Below are positions 16,968 to 26,078 of a stretch of 48,733 bases of DNA, one piece after another; the stretch's first letter is position 1, and every line of letters begins with the position of its first letter. The position numbers and the translations under genes are program-made. The stretch spans positions 1-48,733 of the forward strand of contig JACQYF010000105.1 in NCBI GenBank assembly GCA_016208315.1. Reading direction: 5' to 3'. This stretch comes from Chloroflexota bacterium (lineage in GTDB: Bacteria; Chloroflexota; Anaerolineae; UBA4142). The notes under the pieces were generated by a model. It saw only the letters and a program-made list of their open reading frames with translations, was not told the origin of the DNA and made no database searches.

Positions 16968-18086
16968 TTGAGAATCGCACAGGTCGCGCCACTGTTTGAG
17001 AGCGTGCCCCCCAAACTTTACGGCGGAACCGAGCGCGTGGTTTCTTGGCTCACCGAAGAACTGGTCCGACAGGGACATGAGGTGACGCTTTTTGCCAGCG
17101 GCGATTCCGTGACCGCGGCGCGTCTCGTCCCCGTCTGTGAACGCTCTCTGCGCCTCGACGAGCAATGCCATGATGAACTCGCGCACATCGTCTTGGGGTT
17201 GGAGCAAGTCATCCAAACTGAAAGCCAGTTCGATTTTGTCCACTGGCACGTGGACTATATCTGCTACCCGCTGGCGCGGCGGATGAGAACGCCTCACGCA
17301 AATACCCTGCACGGCCGGCTGGACATTCCGGAGCTGGTTCCGCTGTACAGGCAGTACAGGGAGATTCCCGTCATTTCCATTTCGAGAGCGCAGCGAGATC
17401 CGTTGCCGTGGATTAATTGGCAAGGAAACGTGCATCATGGTCTGCCGGAAACTCTCTTCACCTTCCGCGACCAGCCCGGCGATTATTTGGCCTTCCTCGG
17501 TCGCATCTCTCCGGAAAAAGGGGTTGACCGCGCGATTGAGATCGCACAGCGCACCGGGATGACGCTCAAGATCGCGGCCAAGATTTCCAAACCCGACCAA
17601 CCCTACTACGATGAGGTCATCAAGCCGCTCATTGCGCGCAGCCCGCAGGTCGAGTTCCTGGGCGAAATCTCTGAAAAGGAAAAAAACGATTTTCTCGGCC
17701 GCGCGTACGCGCTATTGTTCCCGATCAGTTGGCCCGAACCATTCGGCCTGGTGATGATCGAGGCGATGGCGTGCGGCACGCCCACAATCGCGTTCCCCGG
17801 CGGTTCGGTCGCCGAAGTGATGGAAAGTGGCGCGAGCGGTTTTGTCGTCAAGAACGTCGCGGAAGCCGAACAAGCGGTCGAACGCGTGGCGCGTTTCAAC
17901 CGCAAGAAATGCCGCCGCGTTTTTGAAAGACGATTCACCGACAAGATCATGACGCAAAACTATGTCAAAATCTACCGCCGATTGATCGCGGAACAATCCG
18001 CCGCGCAACCCTGGAGCTACAAAGCTGCGACGCGCAACGGCCGCGATGGCTCGCTCCAGTTTCCGAGCGAATTGCCCACGCGTTGA
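16968..18086 (+). CDS. GT4-type glycosyltransferase
   Basis: 372 residues with two Rossmann-like domains (GT-B fold). The N-terminal domain starts LRIAQVAPLFESVPPKLYGG, the glycine-loop region typical of GT4 enzymes. The C-terminal donor-binding domain has FLGRISPEKGVDRAI and the E-x7-E motif in EPFGLVMIEAMACGTPTIAF. It transfers a sugar from a nucleotide donor to an unknown acceptor. The start chosen is TTG at 16968 with GGGAGG seven bases ahead. Monocistronic: the neighbour on the left is terminated and the next gene is on the other strand. Confidence 0.9.
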   Translation: MRIAQVAPLFESVPPKLYGGTERVVSWLTEELVRQGHEVTLFASGDSVTAARLVPVCERSLRLDEQCHDELAHIVLGLEQVIQTESQFDFVHWHVDYICYPLARRMRTPHANTLHGRLDIPELVPLYRQYREIPVISISRAQRDPLPWINWQGNVHHGLPETLFTFRDQPGDYLAFLGRISPEKGVDRAIEIAQRTGMTLKIAAKISKPDQPYYDEVIKPLIARSPQVEFLGEISEKEKNDFLGRAYALLFPISWPEPFGLVMIEAMACGTPTIAFPGGSVAEVMESGASGFVVKNVAEAEQAVERVARFNRKKCRRVFERRFTDKIMTQNYVKIYRRLIAEQSAAQPWSYKAATRNGRDGSLQFPSELPTR

Positions 18087-18117
18087 ACACGGGTATCGTC
18101 AGCGGATAGAAAGCGGA

Positions 18118-18693
18118 TTAGCGGATTACGCGAAACGCGTGCGTATCCGTTAATTCGTCTTGCATCCGCGTCCCGTCCGCCTTTAATTTGGCGGCGCGTT
18201 CCGTCCCCGCGCGTTCGCGCGCCAATTGGCCCGTCCATTGCAGGGCCTCGGTCGCCGCGTTGAGCAGCTCGGCCGCGCCGACCGCGCTAAAGATCGCGAG
18301 GACCGTGCGCGTGGCGCGCGGAAAGAGATTCAACCCGTACACCAACCCCGCTGCAATCCAAGTCCCCGAACAGATCGGACAACAAAGCAAATCGCCAATG
18401 GCCGCGCGCGCGCCCTTGCCTTTCGCTTCCACCGTCATGCCCATTCCCGAAGGGTCTTGCACGGTGCGCGTAAACGGCGCACGGTACGTCTCAAAGACTT
18501 GATCGTAACTCACCAGGCGGCCCAGCCGAAAAGTCGCCAAGGCCAATTGGATCAAATCAAATGGCTTGATGACGACATCATTACCCTTGCGGCTTTTGGA
18601 CATCGTAAAGCCGGTAAAGATCGCCAGAAAAAGCCCGGTCAGCGCGCTGTACGTGGCGCGCCGTTCCACGCGCGGAGTGATTTTGGATGCCAT
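18118..18693 (-). CDS. DUF1360 membrane protein
   Basis: 191 residues. Hydrophobic segments lie near the N-terminus (YSALTGLFLAIFTGF), and after the conserved CCPICSGTWIAAGLVYGL motif (DLLxCPxCxGxWxA of DUF1360) and at TRTVLAIFSAVGAAELLNAA. The family is widespread in sporulating and environmental bacteria with no known activity; the paired Cys-x2-Cys could bind metal or form a disulfide. The start is ATG 18691-18693 behind AAAGGA rather than an upstream in-frame ATG at 18738. It ends 31 bases from the convergent glycosyltransferase; this gap carries direct repeats of GCGGAT. Confidence 0.8.
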   Translation of the reverse strand: MASKITPRVERRATYSALTGLFLAIFTGFTMSKSRKGNDVVIKPFDLIQLALATFRLGRLVSYDQVFETYRAPFTRTVQDPSGMGMTVEAKGKGARAAIGDLLCCPICSGTWIAAGLVYGLNLFPRATRTVLAIFSAVGAAELLNAATEALQWTGQLARERAGTERAAKLKADGTRMQDELTDTHAFRVIR

Positions 18694-18766
18694 GATGCGT
18701 TTCCTTTCCGAGTGTTCTAAATCGTATAACGTTTTCAACTACGCATTATAACGCCGTTAACCATAT

Positions 18767-18795
18767 TTGACAGGGTTACAAAGCATCCTTATAAT
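18767..18795 (+). promoter_or_regulatory. Consensus sigma-70 promoter of the lacI-GH65-pgmB operon
   Basis: TTGACA (18767-18772), exactly 17 bases, TATAAT (18790-18795): perfect consensus in both hexamers. A promoter this strong is expected to need repression; the operator follows at once. Confidence 0.9.
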
Positions 18796-18800
18796 TCAGG

Positions 18801-18830
18801 CGAACGTTCGGGTGAACGTTCGCCCGAACA
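18801..18830. promoter_or_regulatory. Operator for the adjacent LacI-family repressor
   Basis: CGAACGTTCG at 18801-18810 and TCGGGTGAACGTTCGCCCGA at 18809-18828, the latter a near-perfect palindrome centred on AACGTT. It covers the transcription start, so bound repressor would block initiation. AACGTT-centred palindromes are typical of LacI-family sites; the assignment to this repressor is by position. Confidence 0.75.
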
Positions 18831-18861
18831 TATTCATACAACCTTGACGGGTCGAGGCACA

Positions 18862-19872
18862 ATGTCCATACGCGTAACCCTCAAACAAGTCGCCGCTGAA
18901 GCCGGGGTAAGTTTTCAGACTGTCTCCAAAGTCATCAATGGAAACTCCAAGGTCGCGCCAGAAACGGAAGGACGCATCTGGCGCGCCGTTCGCGCGCTGG
19001 GTTATCAACCCGATGCGTTGGCCCGCAATCTAAAGAGTCGTCGCAGCCGGATGCTCGCTTATTCGTGGGCGCCGCTGCCCCCCGATCAACCCAACCCCAT
19101 TCTCGATCAATTTCTCCGCAGCATGATGCAAGCCGCCACGCGCGCCGGTTATCACATCCTCCCTTTCCCCCATCCTGACGAGGGTCACAATCTCTCCCCG
19201 TACCGAGACTTGGGCCACAGTGGGCGCGTAGACGGTTTCATTATCTCGTCCATCAAATACGATGACCCGCGCATCGCATTTCTTCAAGAGCAGGGCTTTC
19301 CATTCGTCGCGTTTGGCCGCTCGAATCCGGGCTGCGAATTTCCGTTCGTGGATGTAGACGGCGCGGCGGGCTTGCGCCTGGCCACGGAGCATTTGCTGCT
19401 GCGCGGCCATCGCCGCATTGCCGCGCTCGCATGGCCCGAAGAGTCGCGCGTGGGCCAAAACCGGATCGAGGGCTATTTCGAGGCGCTGCGCGCGGCGGGG
19501 TTGGGCGTGCGTGAGGATTGGATCGCGCGGGGCGAGGGACGCGTCGCGTTTGGACACGCGGCCACACGGCGCTGGCTCGACGGTCCGAATCGGCCCACGG
19601 CCCTGGTCGCGCTGAACGATTTGATGGCGATCGGGGCGCTGCGCGCGGCGCAGGAACGCGGGCTGCGCGTCCCCGACGACCTTGCCATCACGGGCTTTGA
19701 CGATGTGCCGATGGCCCAATACTTGACGCCGCCGCTGACCACGATTCGGCAGCCGATCTGGGAGGTTGGGCAGCAGGTGATCGCGATCCTAATCGGAATT
19801 CTGGAAGGGTCGCCGCCGACCAACGCGCACGAACTGCTCCAACCGGAACTCGTCGTGCGCGCGAGTTCATAA
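18862..19872 (+). CDS. LacI-family transcriptional regulator
   Basis: 336 residues. The N-terminal helix-turn-helix reads VTLKQVAAEAGVSFQTVSKV, followed by the hinge helix (ALARNLKSRRS) and a periplasmic-binding-protein-like sugar domain (VDGFIISS, RGHRRIAAL, ALNDLMAIGAL, ITGFDDVPMAQYLTPPLTTI). ATG 18862 with GAGG six bases ahead is chosen over an in-frame TTG at 18844. It is the first gene of the operon with a GH65 phosphorylase and beta-phosphoglucomutase, so it probably senses the disaccharide or glucose phosphate and represses its own operon through the operator at 18801-18830. Confidence 0.95.
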   Translation: MSIRVTLKQVAAEAGVSFQTVSKVINGNSKVAPETEGRIWRAVRALGYQPDALARNLKSRRSRMLAYSWAPLPPDQPNPILDQFLRSMMQAATRAGYHILPFPHPDEGHNLSPYRDLGHSGRVDGFIISSIKYDDPRIAFLQEQGFPFVAFGRSNPGCEFPFVDVDGAAGLRLATEHLLLRGHRRIAALAWPEESRVGQNRIEGYFEALRAAGLGVREDWIARGEGRVAFGHAATRRWLDGPNRPTALVALNDLMAIGALRAAQERGLRVPDDLAITGFDDVPMAQYLTPPLTTIRQPIWEVGQQVIAILIGILEGSPPTNAHELLQPELVVRASS

Positions 19873-19889
19873 CGTAGCGAGGAGCGATT

Positions 19890-22067
19890 ACGAAACGCAA
19901 TCTTTCGAATTCAGACCTGTGGACGATTTCCGAAACCCAATTCGAGCCGCTCGATTTGCACCATCAGGAAACCATCTTTACTATCGGCAACGGCTATCTC
20001 TGCACGCGCGGCACATTTGAAGAGGGCTATCCGGGCGACCGCGGGGCCACGTTCATTCACGGCGTCTTCGACGCCGCGCGCAATGTGAATACCGAGATCG
20101 TCAACGAGCCGGACTGGCTGCCTCTGACGGTTTATTTGAATGGCGAACGCTTTGGCATCAACCACGGCGTCGTCGCAAGTTATCGCCGAACCCTGAGCGT
20201 GCGCGATGGACTCTTGACGCGCACCGTGGTCTGGCAATCCCCCGGAGGTCACCGCGCGACCTTCACCTTCGAGCGCTTTGCGTCCCTGGCCGATCCGCAC
20301 GCGCTCTATTTGCGCTGTCACATTGTCCCCGAATTTAGCGGCACGCTTGAATTTCGCGCGTCCCTCAACGGGCACACCGACAATCTGGGCGTCGTACACA
20401 CGTATTGGGTGGATCAGGGCGAACGCGACGGGGTCGTCTATCTCGACAATCGGACGCGCGAGACCAAAATCGAAACCGCGTATGCGATGCGCGTCCAAAC
20501 TACGACCGGCCACCAGTTGAGCCGCGCGGTCTGGGCGGTCGAGAACAAGCCCTGCGTGATGGTGCGCGTACAAGCGCGTCCGGGCAATGAAATTGTTTTG
20601 GACAAGCAGGTGGTCGTCTACACCTCCCGGGATGTTCCCGCCGAACAGGTCGTTTCCACGACGCTTGAGCACCTCAATAACGTCGCGGCATGGGACCAGG
20701 CGGTGGAGAAAAACGCCGAGGCGTGGGAGGACGCTTGGGAAAACAGCGACGCGGTGATCGAAGGGGACGACGAGGCGCAGCGCGCGGTCCGCTTCAATCT
20801 TTACCAACTCCATATTGTCGCGCCGCGCCGTGACGACCGCGTGAGCATTGGCGCCAAGGCGCTATCGGGTTTCGGCTATCGCGGGCACGCCTTCTGGGAC
20901 GCGGAAATCTTCATGCTGCCGTTCTTTACGCACACGGCGCCAGCCATCGCGAGAAACTTGCTCGACTATCGCTATCGCCATCTCGAGGCGGCGCGCGCCA
21001 AAGCCAAGGCGAACGGGTGCGAGGGCGCGCAGTTCGCGTGGGAAAGCGCCGATACGGGGGAAGAAGTCACGCCGACTTGGATTCCCGATCCCGCCGATCG
21101 CCGCCGGCTGATCCGCATCTGGACCGGGGATATCGAAATTCACATTTCGGCGGACATCGCCTACGCGGCGCATCACTACTGGCGCATGACCGGCGACGAT
21201 ACCTGGTACATCGAAAAGGGTGTGGAGTTGATCTTGGATACGGCCAAGTTCTGGGCCTCGCGGGCCGAGTGGGATGCGGAAAATCAGCGGTACGAATACA
21301 ACGACGTGATCGGCCCGGACGAATATCACGACCACGTCAACAACAACGCGTACACCAATCGCATGGCGCAGTGGAACCTGCAAACGGCGCTCGACGTCCT
21401 CGATTGGCTCAATGCCGAAGCGCCCGCGCGCGCGAATGAACTCGTCAACGAACTCGACCTGACTCCTGCGCGGCTCGCGCAATGGCAGGACGTGATCCAA
21501 AAAGTCTACGTGCCGATTCCGCCGTCCGGGGTGATCGAGCAATTTGAAGGGTACTGCAATCTCAAGCCGGTTTACATGGCCGCGCTGGAACCCCGCGACA
21601 TTTCCACACAGCAGCTCTTCGGCATCGAGGGGTCGAACCAGCGGCAAGCGATCAAGCAGCCGGACGTGCTGATGCTGCTGTATCTGCTGCGCGAGCACTA
21701 TGCCGACGACATCGTCCGGGTCAACTATGACTTTTACGCGCCGCGGACCGACTCGACTTATGGCTCGTCCCTCGGCCCGGGAATTCAGGCGATTATAGCT
21801 TGCGAAGTCGGCAAACCCGACGAAGCGTACAAGCTATTTCAGCTCGCCGCCGAGTCCGACCTCTACGATTTGCGGCGCAACGCGAGTGATGGCATTCACG
21901 CGGCGTCGTGCGGCGCCACGTGGCAGGCGGTGGTTTTTGGGTTTGCCGGTTTGCGCATCACCGAAACGGGCTGGACGGTTGCGAATCGCCTACCGAGCGG
22001 CTGGACGCGGCTGGCGTTCAAATTCCTCCACCGCGGCAAATTGCAAAGAGTGGAGCTGACAGCGTAG
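19890..22067 (+). CDS. GH65 disaccharide phosphorylase (maltose/kojibiose/trehalose type)
   Basis: About 725 residues, family length. GH65 enzymes split alpha-linked glucose disaccharides with phosphate, inverting the anomer to give beta-glucose 1-phosphate. Seen: N-terminal WTISETQFEPLDLHHQETIF and FTIGNGYLCTRGTFEEG, the catalytic acid Glu in VIGPDEYHDHVNNNAYTN, and the phosphate-site segment QAIKQPDVLML. The substrate cannot be told. The start is odd. The family N-terminus requires sequence upstream of the first usual start codon (TTG 19956), and the only well spaced codon behind GAGGAG is ACG at 19890-19892 (ATT at 19887). So either a non-standard start is used or an ATG has mutated. The next gene, pgmB, consumes the beta-glucose 1-phosphate. 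Confidence 0.9.
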   Translation, partial: TKRNLSNSDLWTISETQFEPLDLHHQETIFTIGNGYLCTRGTFEEGYPGDRGATFIHGVFDAARNVNTEIVNEPDWLPLTVYLNGERFGINHGVVASYRRTLSVRDGLLTRTVVWQSPGGHRATFTFERFASLADPHALYLRCHIVPEFSGTLEFRASLNGHTDNLGVVHTYWVDQGERDGVVYLDNRTRETKIETAYAMRVQTTTGHQLSRAVWAVENKPCVMVRVQARPGNEIVLDKQVVVYTSRDVPAEQVVSTTLEHLNNVAAWDQAVEKNAEAWEDAWENSDAVIEGDDEAQRAVRFNLYQLHIVAPRRDDRVSIGAKALSGFGYRGHAFWDAEIFMLPFFTHTAPAIARNLLDYRYRHLEAARAKAKANGCEGAQFAWESADTGEEVTPTWIPDPADRRRLIRIWTGDIEIHISADIAYAAHHYWRMTGDDTWYIEKGVELILDTAKFWASRAEWDAENQRYEYNDVIGPDEYHDHVNNNAYTNRMAQWNLQTALDVLDWLNAEAPARANELVNELDLTPARLAQWQDVIQKVYVPIPPSGVIEQFEGYCNLKPVYMAALEPRDISTQQLFGIEGSNQRQAIKQPDVLMLLYLLREHYADDIVRVNYDFYAPRTDSTYGSSLGPGIQAIIACEVGKPDEAYKLFQLAAESDLYDLRRNASDGIHAASCGATWQAVVFGFAGLRITETGWTVANRLPSGWTRLAFKFLHRGKLQRVELTA

Positions 22068-22106
22068 AGAGTATTACGTATTACGCAGTACGCAATAGGG
22101 TCTGCT

Positions 22107-22790
22107 ATGGAAATCCACGGCTTTATCTTCGACCTCGACGGCGTGATCACCGATACGGCGGAATTTCACTTTCTGGGTTGGAAACGGCTGGCAGACGAGG
22201 AGGGCCTTACTTTCACGCGCCAAGATAACGAGCGTTTGCGCGGGCTGTCGCGACGCGATTCGCTGATGGCGTTGCTCCGCGGGCGCGCATACCCGGAAGA
22301 AAAAATCCAGGAGATGATGGCGCGCAAGAATCGCTACTATCTGGAATCCATTCGGAGCATCACGCCAGACGATTTGCTGCCGGGCGTGCAAGAACTTTTG
22401 AACGAGATTTGCGCGGCGGGCTTGAAATCCGCACTTGGCTCGGCAAGCAAGAATGCGCGCGAGGTTGTGGCGCGGCTGGGCATCGGCCGCCTCTTCGACG
22501 CCATCTCGGACGGAAATAGCGTCGAGCGGTACAAGCCCGCGCCCGATCTCTTTATTCACGCCGCCGGCCAACTCCACCTTCCGCCTCGCGAATGTATCGT
22601 AGTGGAAGATGCCGCCGCGGGAATCGAGGCCGCGCGCGTCGGTGGCTTTCACACCATCGGGCTGGGTCCCCCAGAACGCGTCGGCGCGGCGGACGCCGTC
22701 TTTCCCGGTCTGGCGGGTGTACATCTGCAAGATGTGTTGCAAGCGCTCGGCGGTAACGGATTGCCTTCGGCGAAGCGGATAAGCGGATAG
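22107..22790 (+). CDS. pgmB: Beta-phosphoglucomutase
   Basis: 227 residues, HAD superfamily. It converts beta-glucose 1-phosphate to glucose 6-phosphate via an Asp-phosphate. Seen: FIFDLDGVITDTAEFHFLGW (nucleophile Asp and acid/base Asp of DLDGV.TD), LRGLSRRDSL in the cap (the beta-PGM cap signature), GSASKNA (motif II), YKPAPDLF (Lys) and VVEDAAAGIEAA (acidic motif). It lies 39 bases after the GH65 gene, whose product it uses. The last dozen residues (GLPSAKRISG) are encoded by one arm of a long inverted repeat, so the C-terminus has probably been altered by insertion of that repeat. Confidence 0.95.
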   Translation: MEIHGFIFDLDGVITDTAEFHFLGWKRLADEEGLTFTRQDNERLRGLSRRDSLMALLRGRAYPEEKIQEMMARKNRYYLESIRSITPDDLLPGVQELLNEICAAGLKSALGSASKNAREVVARLGIGRLFDAISDGNSVERYKPAPDLFIHAAGQLHLPPRECIVVEDAAAGIEAARVGGFHTIGLGPPERVGAADAVFPGLAGVHLQDVLQALGGNGLPSAKRISG

Positions 22791-22846
22791 AACGACAGGC
22801 GGGAATGTAATCCGTTTATCTGTTTCGCCGAAGGCAATCCGTTACC
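22752..22846. repeat. Long inverted repeat overlapping the end of pgmB
   Basis: Arms 22752-22787 and 22811-22846 (36 bases each) match except for about four positions. The left arm supplies the last codons of pgmB; the right arm ends just before the icd -35 box. GCGGAT direct repeats also occur at 18105-18125. Confidence 0.85.
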
Positions 22847-22849
22847 TGC

Positions 22850-22878
22850 TTGCCATCCCACGCGATTCGCAGTAGAAT
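22850..22878 (+). promoter_or_regulatory. Promoter of icd
   Basis: TTGCCA (22850-22855), 17 bases, TAGAAT (22873-22878), 48 bases before the icd ATG. Confidence 0.65.
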
Positions 22879-22926
22879 ACCCGCGCTCATTTCGAGCGCG
22901 GTATCATTCTCAGAGGAGGCATCGTA

Positions 22927-24225
<1,299 letters not shown>

Positions 24226-24240
24226 GAACCTCACCCCCTA

Positions 24241-24333
24241 CCCCTCTCCTGTAGGGGCGGGGTCTCCCCGCCCTGTTTGGTTGCCGAACGCACCAAGAAA
24301 GGGCGGGGAGACCCCGCCCCTACAGGAGAGGGG
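24241..24333. repeat. GTAGGGGCGGGG-type inverted repeat between icd and aceK
   Basis: Arms 24241-24274 and 24300-24333 are exact reverse complements (34 bp), each holding a nested GGGGCGGGG..CCCCGCCC palindrome. The same core recurs at 30331-30422. A hairpin here would cap the icd message; its right arm ends 17 bases before the aceK ATG. Confidence 0.9.
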
Positions 24334-24350
24334 GTGCGGCAGAATCACAC

Positions 24351-26078
24351 ATGACTCACCTCGCGCCCCGCGCGGCGGAAACCATCAGCCACGCGTTCGA
24401 CACTTACCAACAGCAGTTCAAAGAGATCACGCGGCGCGCTCATACGCGCTTTGAAAATCGCGATTGGCGCGGCATGCAGCATGACGCGGTCGAGCGGCTT
24501 GGCGTGCGCGAGCAGATTATTCGCCGCGTCATCGCCGAGGTGCGCCTGATGCTGGGCGAACACGCCACGGACAAGATCGTCTGGGCGCAGATGAAAGCCG
24601 CCTACCTCGATTTGATCAACTGCCGCCCCAATCCCCAACTCGCCGAAACTTTTTTCAGCTCGGTCACGCGGCGCATCTTTGCGACCGAGGGCGTGGACGG
24701 CAACATCGAGTTTGTAGATTCGGAATTCGACTGTGAAGGGCCGCCCGCAGAAAGCGCGGTCTACACAACGTTCGCAAGCGATACCCCGCGCGCCCTCGTC
24801 CGGCAAATCCTCGGCGACTGTGACTTTCAAGCGCCGTTCCAAGATTTCGAACGCGACACCCGGCTCGTCGCCGAGCGCATTGAAGCGCAAAGGCAAGCGC
24901 TCTGGGGCGAACAGCCGATTGAAAAGATCGAGGTGCTCCGGAGCGTTTTCTATCGGGGCAAAGAGGCCTTTTTGATCGGACGGCTGCGGGGTGGCAAGCG
25001 GCTTTTGCCGCTTGTCCTCGCGCTGTTCAACAGTGAGCAAGGCATCGTCGTGGACACGGTGCTGCTCGACGAAGATGACGCGAGCATCGTCTTTAGTTTC
25101 ACCCGCTCGTATTTTCACGTCGAGATCGAACGCCCCCGCGACGTGGTCCTCTTCTTGCGCTCGATCATGCCCGCAAAACGCATCGCCGAACTGTACATTT
25201 CCATCGGCTACCACAAGCACGGCAAGACCGAATTGTACCGCGATTTCATCCACCACCTGGAAAACTCGAACGACCAGTTCGAGATTGCGCCCGGCGAGCG
25301 CGGCATGGTGATGGTCGTCTTCACCCTCCCGTCTTACGATCTGGTTTTCAAGGTAATCCGCGATAAATTTGCCTATCCCAAGACGACCGCGCGCGAAGAC
25401 GTGATGGAGAAATACAATCTCGTTTTCAAGCACGACCGAGCCGGACGCTTGGTAGACGCGCAGGAATTCGAGCATCTGCAATTTCCCCGCCAGCGCTTTT
25501 CGGACAAATTGATCGCAGAACTGACGACCTTTGCGCCGAGCAGCATTTCGTTCGACGCGAGCTGCATTTTCGTCAAGCACCTCTACATCGAGCGCCGCGT
25601 GACGCCCCTCAATCTCTATCTGCGCCAAGTGGATTTCGATACGGCGTGCGCGACGGTCCTGGATTACGGTCAGGTGCTCAAAGATTTGGCGCGGACGAAT
25701 ATTTTTCCGGGCGACCTGCTGCTCAAGAATTTCGGCGTCACTCGGCACGGGCGTGTGATCTTTTACGACTACGACGAACTCACGCGGCTGACCGACTGCA
25801 ATTTTCGCGATTTACCGCAAGCGCACGATGTCGCCGAAGAAATGGCCGACGAGCCGTGGTTTTACGTCGGGCCCAACGATGTGTTTCCCGAAGAGTTTGT
25901 CAATTTCTTGGGGCTGCCGGACGATCTACGCGCGGTGTTCCTGCGAACGCACGGGGACCTGCTGCACGCGGATTTCTGGCGAAGGATGCAGGCGCGCCAT
26001 CGCGCCGGCGAGATCATGGATATTTTCCCGTACACTCAAAGCAAACGCTTACACGCGCCTACGCCGCCCGGCCAATGA
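24351..26078 (+). CDS. aceK: Isocitrate dehydrogenase kinase/phosphatase
   Basis: 575 residues, full family length. AceK phosphorylates and dephosphorylates the active-site Ser of isocitrate dehydrogenase to divert carbon to the glyoxylate bypass. Seen: the ATP loop APGERGMVMVVFTLPSYD with FKVIRDKF (Lys), the HLYIERRVTPLN strand, NIFPGDLLLKNFGVTRHG, and the metal/catalytic FYDYDELTRLTDCNFRDLP, all close to the E. coli protein. It follows icd rather than aceBA; no isocitrate lyase or malate synthase is in the window. AceK is best known from Proteobacteria, so transfer is worth testing. The ATG has only a weak ribosome site, in the arm of the repeat. It overlaps the convergent MFS gene by 20 bases. 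Confidence 0.95.
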   Translation: MTHLAPRAAETISHAFDTYQQQFKEITRRAHTRFENRDWRGMQHDAVERLGVREQIIRRVIAEVRLMLGEHATDKIVWAQMKAAYLDLINCRPNPQLAETFFSSVTRRIFATEGVDGNIEFVDSEFDCEGPPAESAVYTTFASDTPRALVRQILGDCDFQAPFQDFERDTRLVAERIEAQRQALWGEQPIEKIEVLRSVFYRGKEAFLIGRLRGGKRLLPLVLALFNSEQGIVVDTVLLDEDDASIVFSFTRSYFHVEIERPRDVVLFLRSIMPAKRIAELYISIGYHKHGKTELYRDFIHHLENSNDQFEIAPGERGMVMVVFTLPSYDLVFKVIRDKFAYPKTTAREDVMEKYNLVFKHDRAGRLVDAQEFEHLQFPRQRFSDKLIAELTTFAPSSISFDASCIFVKHLYIERRVTPLNLYLRQVDFDTACATVLDYGQVLKDLARTNIFPGDLLLKNFGVTRHGRVIFYDYDELTRLTDCNFRDLPQAHDVAEEMADEPWFYVGPNDVFPEEFVNFLGLPDDLRAVFLRTHGDLLHADFWRRMQARHRAGEIMDIFPYTQSKRLHAPTPPGQ

